Notes: generated by a model not told the origin, from the sequence alone. DNA of 64,000 nucleotides from Bacillus sp. AFS088145 (GCF_002564465.1 NZ_NUUX01000009.1:79286-143285); one strand, 5' to 3'; positions 38,547 through 48,161 are shown, counted from the first letter of the stretch. Numbers and translations: made by a program.

Positions 38547-38675
38547 TTAAGTAAGATAAATGAACGAAAATTAATCATTTTAAATGATTAATTACAGTGA
38601 AATTTGTCATTATAAGATAATTTTTGTAATTAATTGTATTAGCTATTTTGTTGAAAACGAACTGGAGGAAGAAAG

Positions 38676-41600
38676 ATGGGGGAAATTAGAGAGAAGGGTA
38701 AAGTTCTTAAAGGTTTTACAGTATTAGCTTTAACATCTAGTTTTATTTTAGGTTCTCTTGGACAAGTATCAAATGTATCAAATGCAGCAAGTCCAAGTAA
38801 AGCAGAAGAAATTCTTGCTAACTTAACTGCACAGCAAAGAGCGGCTCTTAAAGAGCTTTCAACGAATGAAGAATCAGGGCTTCAAATTTCTTCTGATATT
38901 AATTTGGACTCTACAGAGCAAACAAGTGTCATTGTTGAATTTGTAAATCAACCTGTTAAAGTAGCACAAATTGAAGCGGGTGTAGAAGGTAAAACTTTAA
39001 CAAAATCAGATGCTGAAGCGCTAATTGATCAAGTCCATGATACTTTTACAAAAGATGTTGCTCAAGTATTGAAAAATGAAAATGAAAAAAGTAAAAAAGT
39101 AGATTATAAAATTAATCGTTCTTATAAACATGCATTTAAGGGTGTTTCTATGACATTACCAGCAAACCAAATTAAGAATCTACTAACATCCAAAGCAGTT
39201 AAAAAAGTTTGGAGTAACGAAACGTTTTCAATTGATCCACCAATAGAAAATGATCAACTAAAAGCAGATGAAGCAAATGTTGCAAACTATACGCCATATG
39301 ATGCTTTAGATCGTTTACATAAAGAAGGATTTACAGGTAAAGGTATTAAAGTTGGAATTTTAGATACAGGAATGGATTATAATCACCCAGACTTGAAGGA
39401 TGCTTATAAGGGTGGATATGATTTCGTTGATAACGATAATGATCCAATGGAAACAACTTACGCCGATTGGAAAAAGTCTGGTAAACCTGAAGTTAGTAAT
39501 TCAGAAGCATATTACACTGAACATGGTACTCATGTCGCAGGTATTATTGGTGGTCGTGGCAAAGCAAACAGTGAGTATAAAACGTTAGGAGCAGCACCAG
39601 AGTCTGATCTATATGCTTACCGTGTACTTGGACCATATGGAAGTGGAACAGCGGATGACATTCTTGCAGGAATCGATCGTGCAGTTCAAGACGGTATGGA
39701 CGTCATTAATATGTCACTTGGAGCAATAATTAATGATCCAACGTATGTTACTTCAATCGCAGTTAACAATGCAGTTTTAAGTGGTGTGACAACAGTAGTT
39801 GCAGCGGGGAATACTGGTAATCAAATGTATACGCTTGGTTCACCTGGAGCTGCGGCTTTAGCATTAACAGTAGGTGCATCATCAATTGCTTTAGATGTTT
39901 ACCAATACGCAGGAGTGAATAATGGTAAGAACTATTCAGTAAGACAATTAGCACAAAATTATTCAGATAATTTGACATCTTTAAAAGGAAAAACATATCA
40001 GTTAGTTGATGTAGGTATAGGAAATCCTGCTGATTTTACTGGTAAAGATGTAAATGGAAAAATTGCATTCATTAAACGTGGAACGATTGCACTAAATGAT
40101 AAAATCAAAAATGCAAAAGCAAAAGGTGCAATTGGCGTGTTAATGTATAACGATGAAGCAAATAAAGCAGAAGGTGCAATCCAATCATATCTTGGTGAAT
40201 CAATGGATGCAGTTCCAGCATTCTCTGTTTCTAATGAAGATGGTTTAGCTATTTCTGCAGCAATCAAAGCTGGTGCATCAGATTTTACATTTGGAGACTT
40301 TAGTAAAGTACAAACTGCATCAGATGAATTAGCAACATTTAGTTCTAGAGGTCCATCTCGCAGGAACTATGATATTAAACCAGAAGTAACGGCTCCAGGT
40401 GTAGCCATTCTTTCAACTGTACCATTCTATGAAAATAATATGACAGCTGATGGATTAAAACCTGAAGATTATAATTATGCTTATGCACGTTTATCCGGAA
40501 CTTCAATGGCAACACCTTATGTAGCGGGGGTTTCAGCATTATTACTTCAATCAAATAAAGATTTAAAACCAGAGGATATTAAATCAATCTTAATGAACAC
40601 TGCTGATCCATTGTCAAAAGCGTATAGCGTTTTTGAAGTAGGTAGTGGACGAGTAGATGCATATGAAGCAATTCATTCTAATGTAGAATTAGAAGTGGTG
40701 GATAAAACTTCTGCTACTATTGATGGAAAAGAAAAATCAATGAAAGAATTAACTGGTAGCATTAGTTTCGGATCTTATGGATTCGATGATCAAGATGTTA
40801 TAGATTCTCGTAAGATTACATTAAAAAATCGTAGTGAAAATGTAAAAACATTTAATGTAGATGTAAATTTCCAAACTGGATTAAGAGGATCTAAAGATGC
40901 AGCTAAAAATAATGTAACATTAACGGGTCCGACTTCTGTAAAGGTAGATGGAAATAGCCAAGAAAATATTAAGTTTAACTTAAACATTCCAAAAACTGCA
41001 GAAAAAGGAACATACGAAGGGTATATTACTTTTACAAATACAACTGATTCAACAGAAACATATCAAATACCATTTGGTGGACGTTTTGTTGATGAAGGAA
41101 TTGATACTTTTAAGATCAACAATCCAATGTTTGGCAATAATATAGACTGGCCTGAAAATGCGTATCCTTATATAAGTTTTAGTTACTCATTAAAATCATA
41201 TATGAAAACATTAGATGTAGTGTTACAAGATGCAGAAACTGGTGAGGAGTTAGGTTTAGTAGGTTCATTTGTACCAATCACATTGAACGAAAATCAAAAT
41301 TATACGAATTCAAGAGGATTTAATTCGATCTACTATCCATTTACTGGAGATGCGAAAAATCCGATCAGTGGCGAACCGAATAATGCAACAGCGGGTAAAT
41401 ATCGATTAAAAATGATTGGAACAAATGAAGAAGGTAAGGTATTCACTAAAACAGCTGATTTCTTTTTTGACGCTGGCACACCAACTATGACAACTAGTTT
41501 TGATAATTTAGATCAAAAAGTTATTGAATATAAAGATAGTCAATTCGATTCAAACGGCCAATTTTTATATGACTTTAACATTAATTTAAATGATCCTGAA

Positions 41601-42848
41601 ACTGCCGAAGCAAATGGCTTAGGTATTCCGGTTGATCAATCAAGCAATGCAGTTGTATCGTTTTACGATAGTCCATTCCCAGCAAAGCCAAAGTATACAG
41701 ATAAAAATGGAAACTATACGGATAAGATTAAAGTTAAAAAGCGTTCTACTCCATTGCAAGTTTCATTTTATGGATTTGATGCAGCACGAAACTTTACTGG
41801 AAATGCGTCGAATGATTTAAGAATCATATTTGTCGATGAAAATTTTCCATACTATTATTTAAAACCAAATAAACAAACCGTTACAACAGGTGATACTGTA
41901 AATTACAGTGTTCGTTCAAATAACGTGAAAAACTTAAAAACAACAAAAATCAATTTAAAAGTTGATCCAAATCTTGCAACTATTCAAAATGTCGATGTAA
42001 GTGATGAAGTAAAACAATTTGGGGATGCTCAAGTTTCTGTGTCATCAGTACCTACTGCAACGGGTACACTTCTTTATACATTTACATTTACTTATAATGG
42101 AACGAAAGGTTTGACAGAAGATTTAAAATTATTTAATTTCGACATAAAAACAGCTGAGAAATGGACTAAAGGTGTGCCATTTGATTGGTATACAATGACG
42201 TCATCAACGATTGATCAATCAAATGTAGAAACAAGTAACGTGTATACTTATATGGAAACTTATAAAATCAAGGAAGCTCAATCAAGGGTAGATGGAGCCA
42301 TATTATCTGAAGGATCAATTGATCCGACTACAGGTCAAATGAATTATGCAATTGATCAAAGTAAAATTGGTGCAAAAGTAACAGTTACTTCTTATGATGG
42401 AAAAACGACTGTAGAAGCACCAATTTCTAACAAAAATGGTCAATACATTGCTGAAGGCATAAAAGCTGATAATAAACCTTATACTGTGAAAGTCGATATA
42501 CCTGGTCATTTTACAATGTATCGAAAAATGAATTTAGCAGATAACGTACGTGGTGAATTAATAGGGAAGAGAATGAATTGGAATTTAACTAGGGCAGCAG
42601 CTGGTGATGTGAATAAAGATAACGTTATCGACATTTTAGATGCAACAGCTGTCCAAACATATTGGGGTACAAATAAAAATACTACCGATTTTAACTTTGA
42701 TAAAGTAGTAGATGCAAAGGATATTGCTTATATTGTGAAGAACTTTGGATTACAAAATTCTACAGTTGATAATGCGCCAAAACCAAAAACAACCTATAAA
42801 GGAAAGACTTTAGAAAGTATTTTAAAGGATTTAGGATTAAATCAGTAA
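38676..42848 (+). CDS. Vpr-like secreted subtilase with dockerin-like C-terminus, copy 1
   Basis: A 1390-residue secreted S8 serine protease. Signal peptide about 1-38 (hydrophobic 14-28, AxA-like end), I9 propeptide (about 60-170), then the catalytic domain with Asp230 (GILDTGMDYNHPD), His283 (EHGTHVAG) and Ser610 (SGTSMATP). A protease-associated domain is inserted at about 410-530. A long beta-rich region (about 690-1250) follows, then a carboxypeptidase-like domain. Two dockerin-type calcium loops (DVNKDNVIDILD from 1311, DFNFDKVVDAKD from 1338) precede a conserved tail ending SILKDLGLNQ. Typical Vpr is about 800 residues, so this is much extended. Likely activated by propeptide removal outside the cell. 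Confidence 0.92.
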   Translation: MGEIREKGKVLKGFTVLALTSSFILGSLGQVSNVSNAASPSKAEEILANLTAQQRAALKELSTNEESGLQISSDINLDSTEQTSVIVEFVNQPVKVAQIEAGVEGKTLTKSDAEALIDQVHDTFTKDVAQVLKNENEKSKKVDYKINRSYKHAFKGVSMTLPANQIKNLLTSKAVKKVWSNETFSIDPPIENDQLKADEANVANYTPYDALDRLHKEGFTGKGIKVGILDTGMDYNHPDLKDAYKGGYDFVDNDNDPMETTYADWKKSGKPEVSNSEAYYTEHGTHVAGIIGGRGKANSEYKTLGAAPESDLYAYRVLGPYGSGTADDILAGIDRAVQDGMDVINMSLGAIINDPTYVTSIAVNNAVLSGVTTVVAAGNTGNQMYTLGSPGAAALALTVGASSIALDVYQYAGVNNGKNYSVRQLAQNYSDNLTSLKGKTYQLVDVGIGNPADFTGKDVNGKIAFIKRGTIALNDKIKNAKAKGAIGVLMYNDEANKAEGAIQSYLGESMDAVPAFSVSNEDGLAISAAIKAGASDFTFGDFSKVQTASDELATFSSRGPSRRNYDIKPEVTAPGVAILSTVPFYENNMTADGLKPEDYNYAYARLSGTSMATPYVAGVSALLLQSNKDLKPEDIKSILMNTADPLSKAYSVFEVGSGRVDAYEAIHSNVELEVVDKTSATIDGKEKSMKELTGSISFGSYGFDDQDVIDSRKITLKNRSENVKTFNVDVNFQTGLRGSKDAAKNNVTLTGPTSVKVDGNSQENIKFNLNIPKTAEKGTYEGYITFTNTTDSTETYQIPFGGRFVDEGIDTFKINNPMFGNNIDWPENAYPYISFSYSLKSYMKTLDVVLQDAETGEELGLVGSFVPITLNENQNYTNSRGFNSIYYPFTGDAKNPISGEPNNATAGKYRLKMIGTNEEGKVFTKTADFFFDAGTPTMTTSFDNLDQKVIEYKDSQFDSNGQFLYDFNINLNDPETAEANGLGIPVDQSSNAVVSFYDSPFPAKPKYTDKNGNYTDKIKVKKRSTPLQVSFYGFDAARNFTGNASNDLRIIFVDENFPYYYLKPNKQTVTTGDTVNYSVRSNNVKNLKTTKINLKVDPNLATIQNVDVSDEVKQFGDAQVSVSSVPTATGTLLYTFTFTYNGTKGLTEDLKLFNFDIKTAEKWTKGVPFDWYTMTSSTIDQSNVETSNVYTYMETYKIKEAQSRVDGAILSEGSIDPTTGQMNYAIDQSKIGAKVTVTSYDGKTTVEAPISNKNGQYIAEGIKADNKPYTVKVDIPGHFTMYRKMNLADNVRGELIGKRMNWNLTRAAAGDVNKDNVIDILDATAVQTYWGTNKNTTDFNFDKVVDAKDIAYIVKNFGLQNSTVDNAPKPKTTYKGKTLESILKDLGLNQ

Positions 42849-42852
42849 TAAG

Positions 42853-42886
42853 AAAAGGGAAACCTATATACGGTTTCCCTTTTTGG
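42853..42886. terminator. Bidirectional terminator
   Basis: GGGAAACC / GGTTTCCC stem flanked by AAAA and TTTTT, between the convergent protease and permease genes. Confidence 0.85.
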
Positions 42887-42900
42887 TTCTATTTCTAAAT

Positions 42901-44091
42901 TTATTTCATAACTACTGTTTGATTTAGTTCTTCTTTTTTGGGCTTAAACGCAGATAATGATAAAAGGACAACGGAAATTACACCAATCCAAATAATAATA
43001 CTCAATGGATGACTCATCGATAATTCTTTATTAAAATAGAAAATTTCTCTTAATCCTTCAGCACCAAATCGCATTGGGACCCATGAGTAAATCCAGTCTT
43101 TTGAAAAGGTTGGTAAAAGCTCTTTTGGCATTCCGATTAAAGAACCCGAGAAGAAAAAGATTAGGGCAAAGATCCCTACTCCACCAAAGCCAATCCAAGA
43201 CATGACAGCAGAAATTAGGATATGGAAACAGAAATAAGTAATCGTTAAATATAACGCAACGTCCAAAAAGTTTGGAAGAGTAAAGCCGATCCACTTTGCC
43301 ATTAAAGTTACACCAAAACCGATTAGGAAGGATAGGACTACTCCTAATAGTAATTGTTCAAAAATAACTTTTAATTTACTAATTGAATTTGATGTTTCTG
43401 TTTTCTTTTTCGCTAAAAAGACGATTACGGCACCAATTAAACTAGACATCCAAAGTGGTGTGATTAAACTTACTGGTGCATTTCCATTTGCTGTATGTGT
43501 TCCAATTGCATTTACATTGTCAACCTTCGTTATGATTGGATTTGCTAATACTTCAGCTTGATTAACTGAAATTGAGCTCACGTTTTTCTTTAACTCATTG
43601 AAAATTTCAGTATGAATAGTTAAGTTAAGATTTTCTACTAAATGAGTCAGCATTTGACTAGCCATTGTAGATCCATTTGCATTTTTACCTTGATTAACTA
43701 AAATTTTAATTGTAATAGGTGATGGATTTACTGTTTTTAATGAAGCCTGATTTTTACTTAAATCATTTGGAAGAATAAGAGCAGCATAGTATTTTTGGTC
43801 ATTTAATCCTTGGCGCACTTTTTCTTCACTTGATACTTGAATCCACTTAATAGCTGGTTTTTCACCATTTTTCGTTTTAGATAGCGCATTTATTTTTGTG
43901 ACCATCATATCACCTATATTAACATTCCCTTTTGAAGGAACCTGGATTCCTTGATCTCCGTTTACAATTGCAATCGGAATATTTTTAGGTGTTGGGTTAA
44001 CGGACGATGCCAATGTTAGACTGAAAATAATTGCAACAAGTAACACTAGTATAGGAGCTAATATAGCTTGTTTTTGTTTAAATAAGTTCAT
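42901..44091 (-). CDS. YhgE/DUF3533-like ABC-2 family membrane protein
   Basis: 396 residues: one N-terminal TM segment (about 12-32), a large extracytoplasmic domain (about 33-205), then five or six TM segments. The start (FKQKQAILAPILVLLVAIIFS) and IPIAIVNGDQG resemble the YhgE/Pip ends, but it lacks the long coiled middle of full-length YhgE (about 775 residues). It fits the shorter ABC-2/SNG1-like group. It is divergent from a TetR regulator with a clear operator, an arrangement like yhgD-yhgE. Probably an efflux or envelope function; substrate unknown. Confidence 0.78.
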   Translation of the reverse strand: MNLFKQKQAILAPILVLLVAIIFSLTLASSVNPTPKNIPIAIVNGDQGIQVPSKGNVNIGDMMVTKINALSKTKNGEKPAIKWIQVSSEEKVRQGLNDQKYYAALILPNDLSKNQASLKTVNPSPITIKILVNQGKNANGSTMASQMLTHLVENLNLTIHTEIFNELKKNVSSISVNQAEVLANPIITKVDNVNAIGTHTANGNAPVSLITPLWMSSLIGAVIVFLAKKKTETSNSISKLKVIFEQLLLGVVLSFLIGFGVTLMAKWIGFTLPNFLDVALYLTITYFCFHILISAVMSWIGFGGVGIFALIFFFSGSLIGMPKELLPTFSKDWIYSWVPMRFGAEGLREIFYFNKELSMSHPLSIIIWIGVISVVLLSLSAFKPKKEELNQTVVMK

Positions 44092-44198
44092 TTCAATAAC
44101 CTCCTAATTCTTTTAATAAAATCACTGAACAACGTGTTGACTATTATTATGTGAAGATATTACAATGAGTTTTAATAAATCACAATAAGCAAATCATA

Positions 44199-44226
44199 TA
44201 AATGTGTTCATTGCTAAACACATTTA
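44199..44226. promoter_or_regulatory. Candidate TetR operator
   Basis: Perfect 10-8-10 inverted repeat TAAATGTGTT-CATTGCTA-AACACATTTA in the 182-bp space between the divergent TetR and YhgE-like genes. Expected to bind the TetR dimer and control both. Confidence 0.75.
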
Positions 44227-44273
44227 ATAAATTTGTTTAGTAAGAACTTAAATTCAAAAGGGATGGTTTTAAA

Positions 44274-44882
44274 GTGACTCAATCATTGAGAGAATTAAAA
44301 GTTGCAAAAACTAAGAAATTAATAAAAGAGACGTTATTAGATTTAATAGAAGAAAAAGGATTCGAAGCTATTTCAGTTAGAGATATTACGTTAAAAGCAG
44401 GATTAAATCGAGGTACATTTTATCTACACTACAGAGATAAATATGATTTAATGGAAAAAAGTCAAAATGAAATATTGGAAGGATTACAGGATCGACTTAT
44501 ATTTATAAGGCCTAAAGAAATGAATGAGTTTTATTCAAATGATATAGTCTATCCACCTATTCTTAATGTATATCATTATTTAAAAGAAAATCAAAGATTT
44601 ATAAAAATTTTAATCAGTACAAAAGGTGATCCAGCTTTTCCAAAGAAAATGAAGGAACATATTAAAGAGACGATTTATGAAAAACTAGTGGATTTATTAG
44701 AAGAAGAATACATGATTGAAATTCCACATGAATACACAACTGCATTTATTTCATCGGCATTCTTTGGTCTTTTGGATCAATGGCTAGAAAAAGAAGAACC
44801 GATTACCCCTGAAGAAATGGCAATCATGCATATGAAGCTTTTGAAGTTTATGAAGAAATTTGTTAGTCAAATTGCTAAATAA
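44274..44882 (+). CDS. TetR/AcrR-family transcriptional regulator
   Basis: A 202-residue repressor with an N-terminal helix-turn-helix (FEAISVRDITLKAGLNRGTFYLHYRDKYDL, about 31-60) and an all-helical ligand-binding C-terminus. Start GTG 44274 follows AAAGGGA. It is divergent from the YhgE-like permease and the 10-8-10 palindrome, so it very likely represses the permease and itself. The signal is unknown. It resembles YhgD of B. subtilis in context. Confidence 0.92.
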   Translation: MTQSLRELKVAKTKKLIKETLLDLIEEKGFEAISVRDITLKAGLNRGTFYLHYRDKYDLMEKSQNEILEGLQDRLIFIRPKEMNEFYSNDIVYPPILNVYHYLKENQRFIKILISTKGDPAFPKKMKEHIKETIYEKLVDLLEEEYMIEIPHEYTTAFISSAFFGLLDQWLEKEEPITPEEMAIMHMKLLKFMKKFVSQIAK

Positions 44883-44892
44883 TATATACCAG

Positions 44893-44934
44893 TAAAAAAG
44901 ATGTCTAAGATTTGGTTTGAGACATCTTTTTACC
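44893..44934. terminator. Bidirectional terminator between convergent regulators
   Basis: AAAAAGATGTCT / AGACATCTTTTT stem. The AGATGTCT core is shared with the hairpin at 324-360. Confidence 0.85.
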
Positions 44935-44942
44935 TAATAATA

Positions 44943-45791
44943 TTAAGATCTTGTTTCTGATATTGCAGTTCTTACCTTTTCAAATGATGTTTTAGCTTTG
45001 TGAGAGTTTAAAATCATTAAGTTTACGTATAATGCATCAATAATACTTAATTGCGCAATTCTTGAAGCAAGTGCTTCTGGTCGATATTCTGTTTCTTCAG
45101 AAGAGGTATAAAGCGAGACATCCACATTTTGACTTAAAGGTGATTTTGGAAAACCTGTAATTCCAATTGTTTTGGTACCGTTTTCATTTAATACTTGCAA
45201 GATACGAAGGATGTCTTTATTTGAGCCTGAGTGTGAGATAACGATTGCCACATCTTCCTTTGTCAATTGAGAAGCTGACATCAATTGAAAGTGAGAGTCT
45301 GTGTAAGAGTTCGCTTTTATTCCTGTACGAATAAATTTATGGAAGGCATCCATCGCAATAACAGATGAGCCACCTACACCATATAATTCAACTTTATTTG
45401 CTTTTAATATAAGATTTACTGCTTTTTTAATTGATGCACCATCTAAAATTTGGGCAGTATTTTCAAGTGTTCGAATATTAGATTGAAATATTTTATTTGC
45501 TATTGTTATTTCATCATCTTTTTCGTTAATTTCCTCGTGGATTTGCTGAATCGGCGTCATAATTTCAGTTGCTAATGCAATTTTAAGCGCTTGGTATCCT
45601 TTAAATCCAATCCTTTTACAAAATCTAAAAACAGTTGCATCAGCAACGTTTAAGTCTTCAGCTACTTCTGTAATCGTACTGTGAATAATATGTTTTGGGT
45701 TTTGTAATATATAATCAGCGATTTTTTTTTCTTTATCACTTAATCGCGCATAATAAGAACGAATTTTACCTAAGCTGTTCGTTTGTTCCAT
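44943..45791 (-). CDS. RpiR/MurR-family transcriptional regulator
   Basis: 282 residues: an N-terminal helix-turn-helix of the RpiR type (ITEVAEDLNVADATVFRFCKRIGFKGYQALK, about 40-70) and a SIS sugar-phosphate-binding domain (about 120-270) with VELYGVGGSSVIA and VAIVISHSGSNKDIL. Members sense a sugar phosphate such as N-acetylmuramate- or glucosamine-6-phosphate. No sugar gene adjoins it, so the target is elsewhere. It is convergent with the TetR gene and divergent from the XRE-TPR regulator across 555 bp. Confidence 0.92.
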   Translation of the reverse strand: MEQTNSLGKIRSYYARLSDKEKKIADYILQNPKHIIHSTITEVAEDLNVADATVFRFCKRIGFKGYQALKIALATEIMTPIQQIHEEINEKDDEITIANKIFQSNIRTLENTAQILDGASIKKAVNLILKANKVELYGVGGSSVIAMDAFHKFIRTGIKANSYTDSHFQLMSASQLTKEDVAIVISHSGSNKDILRILQVLNENGTKTIGITGFPKSPLSQNVDVSLYTSSEETEYRPEALASRIAQLSIIDALYVNLMILNSHKAKTSFEKVRTAISETRS

Positions 45792-46346
45792 ATTCTTTAC
45801 ACCTTTCCTCAGGAAATTGATTTTTAGAATAAATAAATTTTTAATATAGTATTAAATTGAAATTATTTGTATTTTAAAGATTTAGAAAAGCATTATTATT
45901 TGCTTAATATTATTATATAGGAAAAAAGAGTTTTTTTTAATAATAATATGAAAACCCTTTCTTGTGAAAATTATTTCGTATATTATCATTTTTGTCAAAA
46001 AAATTTTTTTCACACATGTTTAGTATAGCAAATTTTCAAAATAAGTGGGTTAAGTGATGAAAAAGAGTCAATAAAGGAATTTTATTTATGGTTTAATTAA
46101 AGAAGCTGAAAATTAACATAGTAGATTGAATAGGTCTTTGGAAATGAATAAAAAATAATAAATTAGTCTTTAAGATAGGATTTGATTTTCGAATCCTATC
46201 TTTTTTTTAGTTAAATTGTATTGAGTTTGAAAGGGGATTTCCTAGTATTAGGTAAAAATCATTAATTGTTTTTTCCTTAAAAGGATATTAAAATTTAGTA
46301 AAGAATAGTTAGATAAATATGTTTATAGAGATAGAGGAGGGTGCAT
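45792..46346. other. AT-rich gap between divergent regulators
   Basis: No credible gene. It includes long A/T runs (about 45840-46030), an isolated hairpin (46172-46209) and the upstream region of the XRE-TPR gene. No PlcR-type palindrome was found. Confidence 0.5.
46172..46209 (+). terminator. Intrinsic terminator with no gene directly upstream
   Basis: GATAGGATT / AATCCTATC stem followed by T8. Nothing coding precedes it on the forward strand for 400 bp. It may end a short untranslated transcript. Confidence 0.7.
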
Positions 46347-47606
46347 ATGATTGAGGGGGAAATCATAAAGTTTTATCGTGAAAAAATGGGGTTAACTCAA
46401 GCTATGCTTGGAGAAGGTATATGTACAACTACTCATGTAAGTAAAATTGAAAGAGGTAAGACGGCTTACTCACCTGATATTATTGCTTTATTTTCAGATC
46501 GTTTAGGAATCAATATTAATCAAGAAGTGCAATCTTTTTATAATTTAGAGAAAAAATTACATCTATGGCATGATGCATTAATCATGAAAAAAGAAGCTCA
46601 AATAGAAGAATGTAAAGCAGAACTTGAACAAATGCCCTTTATTGACTATTCACAATATGCAGCCCACTATAATTTATTAAGAGCAAGGTATTATTTTCAT
46701 TATCAAAATTTAGATATGGTTAAGCAAATACTTACATATGTGAAAAAAGAATTTAGTGATTTATCTCCTTACGAGAAAAATTTATTCTATCATCTTCAAG
46801 GTATGTACTATATATCGAACTATACTAGCCTAAGTAATGAAGACCATCAAAAGGCAATTAAAGTATTAAAGATGATTAATATTGATGAGTATCGAAATGA
46901 AGAATATTATCACCATCTAGCAATTGCCTATCATTTTGGAAGTTCAAAAATCTTAGCGTATAAATATGCCGAAATGGCACTTAAGTTCTTTCAGAAGACT
47001 AACAACTATTTATTCGCAATTAGTTCCGAAAGCCTTATGCTATTGCAGTACGGTAGTGAATTAGAAATGAATTTTAGTGAAGTTGTAGAGCGCTATAAAG
47101 ATTTGATTCATAACTGTGAAGTATTAGGAGATCGCGAACGAAAGGCCATTTTATTGAATAATCTCGGAGTGAAATACTTTAAGCGGGAAGAGTATGAAAC
47201 TGCATTGTATTATTTTGAGGAAAGTATTAATGAAACCGAAAATAAAAAATCAATCAATTATTTAAGACGTTTGTGCAATTATTTAGAGACATGTACGGAA
47301 GGCACACTACTCGAAAAAGAGATACTTCTTAGTGTGATGAAAAGAGCATTAGCATTAGCAAAAATGTTAAAAAGCCCAGTACATATTACATTGATTAAAC
47401 TATTTAAGCTTAAGGCTGAGGGGGCCCGTGAAAAATTTTATCAATATCTATCGGATGAGGCACTCCCATTCTTTTATTCTACTAATAATAAATTTTATAT
47501 CGAACAGTTTGGTAAGAAATTATATAAATACTATATAGAAATCAAAGAGTATCAAAAAGCTGCCGAGTTATATGAGTCAATTGAACATACATTTGTAAGC
47601 ATGTAA
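46347..47606 (+). CDS. XRE-family regulator with TPR repeats (RNPP-like)
   Basis: About 419 residues. The N-terminal helix-turn-helix (EIIKFYREKMGLTQAMLGEGICTTTHVSKIERGK, about 3-36) is followed by a long helical region of tetratricopeptide repeats, with a clear unit KAILLNNLGVKYFKREEYETALYYFEESI around residues 267-295. This is the plan of peptide-sensing Rap/NprR/PlcR/PrgX regulators. No propeptide gene is visible immediately downstream, where a terminator follows. ATG 46347 is preferred to GTG 46341 because GAGGAGGG overlaps the GTG. It lies between two protease copies and is a candidate, unproven, regulator of them. Confidence 0.82.
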   Translation: MIEGEIIKFYREKMGLTQAMLGEGICTTTHVSKIERGKTAYSPDIIALFSDRLGININQEVQSFYNLEKKLHLWHDALIMKKEAQIEECKAELEQMPFIDYSQYAAHYNLLRARYYFHYQNLDMVKQILTYVKKEFSDLSPYEKNLFYHLQGMYYISNYTSLSNEDHQKAIKVLKMINIDEYRNEEYYHHLAIAYHFGSSKILAYKYAEMALKFFQKTNNYLFAISSESLMLLQYGSELEMNFSEVVERYKDLIHNCEVLGDRERKAILLNNLGVKYFKREEYETALYYFEESINETENKKSINYLRRLCNYLETCTEGTLLEKEILLSVMKRALALAKMLKSPVHITLIKLFKLKAEGAREKFYQYLSDEALPFFYSTNNKFYIEQFGKKLYKYYIEIKEYQKAAELYESIEHTFVSM

Positions 47607-47613
47607 AAAACAT

Positions 47614-47658
47614 GAGGGTGTCCCAAAACTCTAACTTTATATGGGTACCCTTTTTTTG
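47614..47658 (+). terminator. Terminator of the XRE-TPR gene
   Basis: GGGTGTCCCA / TGGGTACCC imperfect stem with a long loop, then T7. Confidence 0.65.
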
Positions 47659-47785
47659 GTGAACTGCAAATAAAATCTGAGAATCGCAATTAAAATTAGT
47701 AAAACTGCAATTAAAATTAGAGAATCGTAATTAAAATTGCCAAAACTGCAATTAAAACCAAGAAAATCGCAAATAAAGTTAATAA
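47659..47785. repeat. Tandem 20-21-bp repeat array B (CTGCAAWTAAAA)
   Basis: Six units whose core G positions are 47666, 47686, 47707, 47727, 47748 and 47769 (intervals 20, 21, 20, 21, 21). Units alternate between CTGCAAWTAAAA and TCGCAATTAAAA-like forms. It starts GGTGAACTGCAAATAAAA immediately after the terminator T run, the same start as array A. Confidence 0.85.
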
Positions 47786-47889
47786 TTACCCATACAGGAT
47801 GGGGTATTAAGAACCCGATGATGTATAATAGTAGATCATTTTTAAATGGAAAAATAGCTAATGTAACCTAATTCTTACTGTATCGAATA

Positions 47890-48057
47890 AACTCTTCTTA
47901 AAAGAGAGAGGTATCTCAATTACAAATGAAAATTACTGCCAGAGATACCCCACTACTTTGATTAACATGGCTAAGAACTTTAAAAATAATTGTTCCAGAA
48001 GCGTTTAGGAGGCATCCCGTGTCAGTAAGCTGACATTTGAGATGGCTCCATTTTTTT
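47890..48057. pseudogene. Possible decayed mobile-element end
   Basis: A short open stretch (about 47928-48008) reads ...RYPTTLINMAKNFKN..., faintly like a transposase C-terminus, and stops at TAG 48006-48008. It is directly followed by a long hairpin GGAGGCATC...TGTCAG/CTGACA...GATGGCTCC (48008-48049) with a T7 tail. A second inverted pair GGTATCTC/GAGATACC lies upstream at about 47910-47949. The identification is tentative. No intact transposase exists here. Confidence 0.25.
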
Positions 48058-48161
48058 GTCTTTTTAGAAATTTATTTCATTGTAATTGGCCAATAAATTA
48101 ATAGATTGAATTGAAATTGCATGAAATTGGTTTATTCAGAAGGGGAATTATGTTGTAATTT

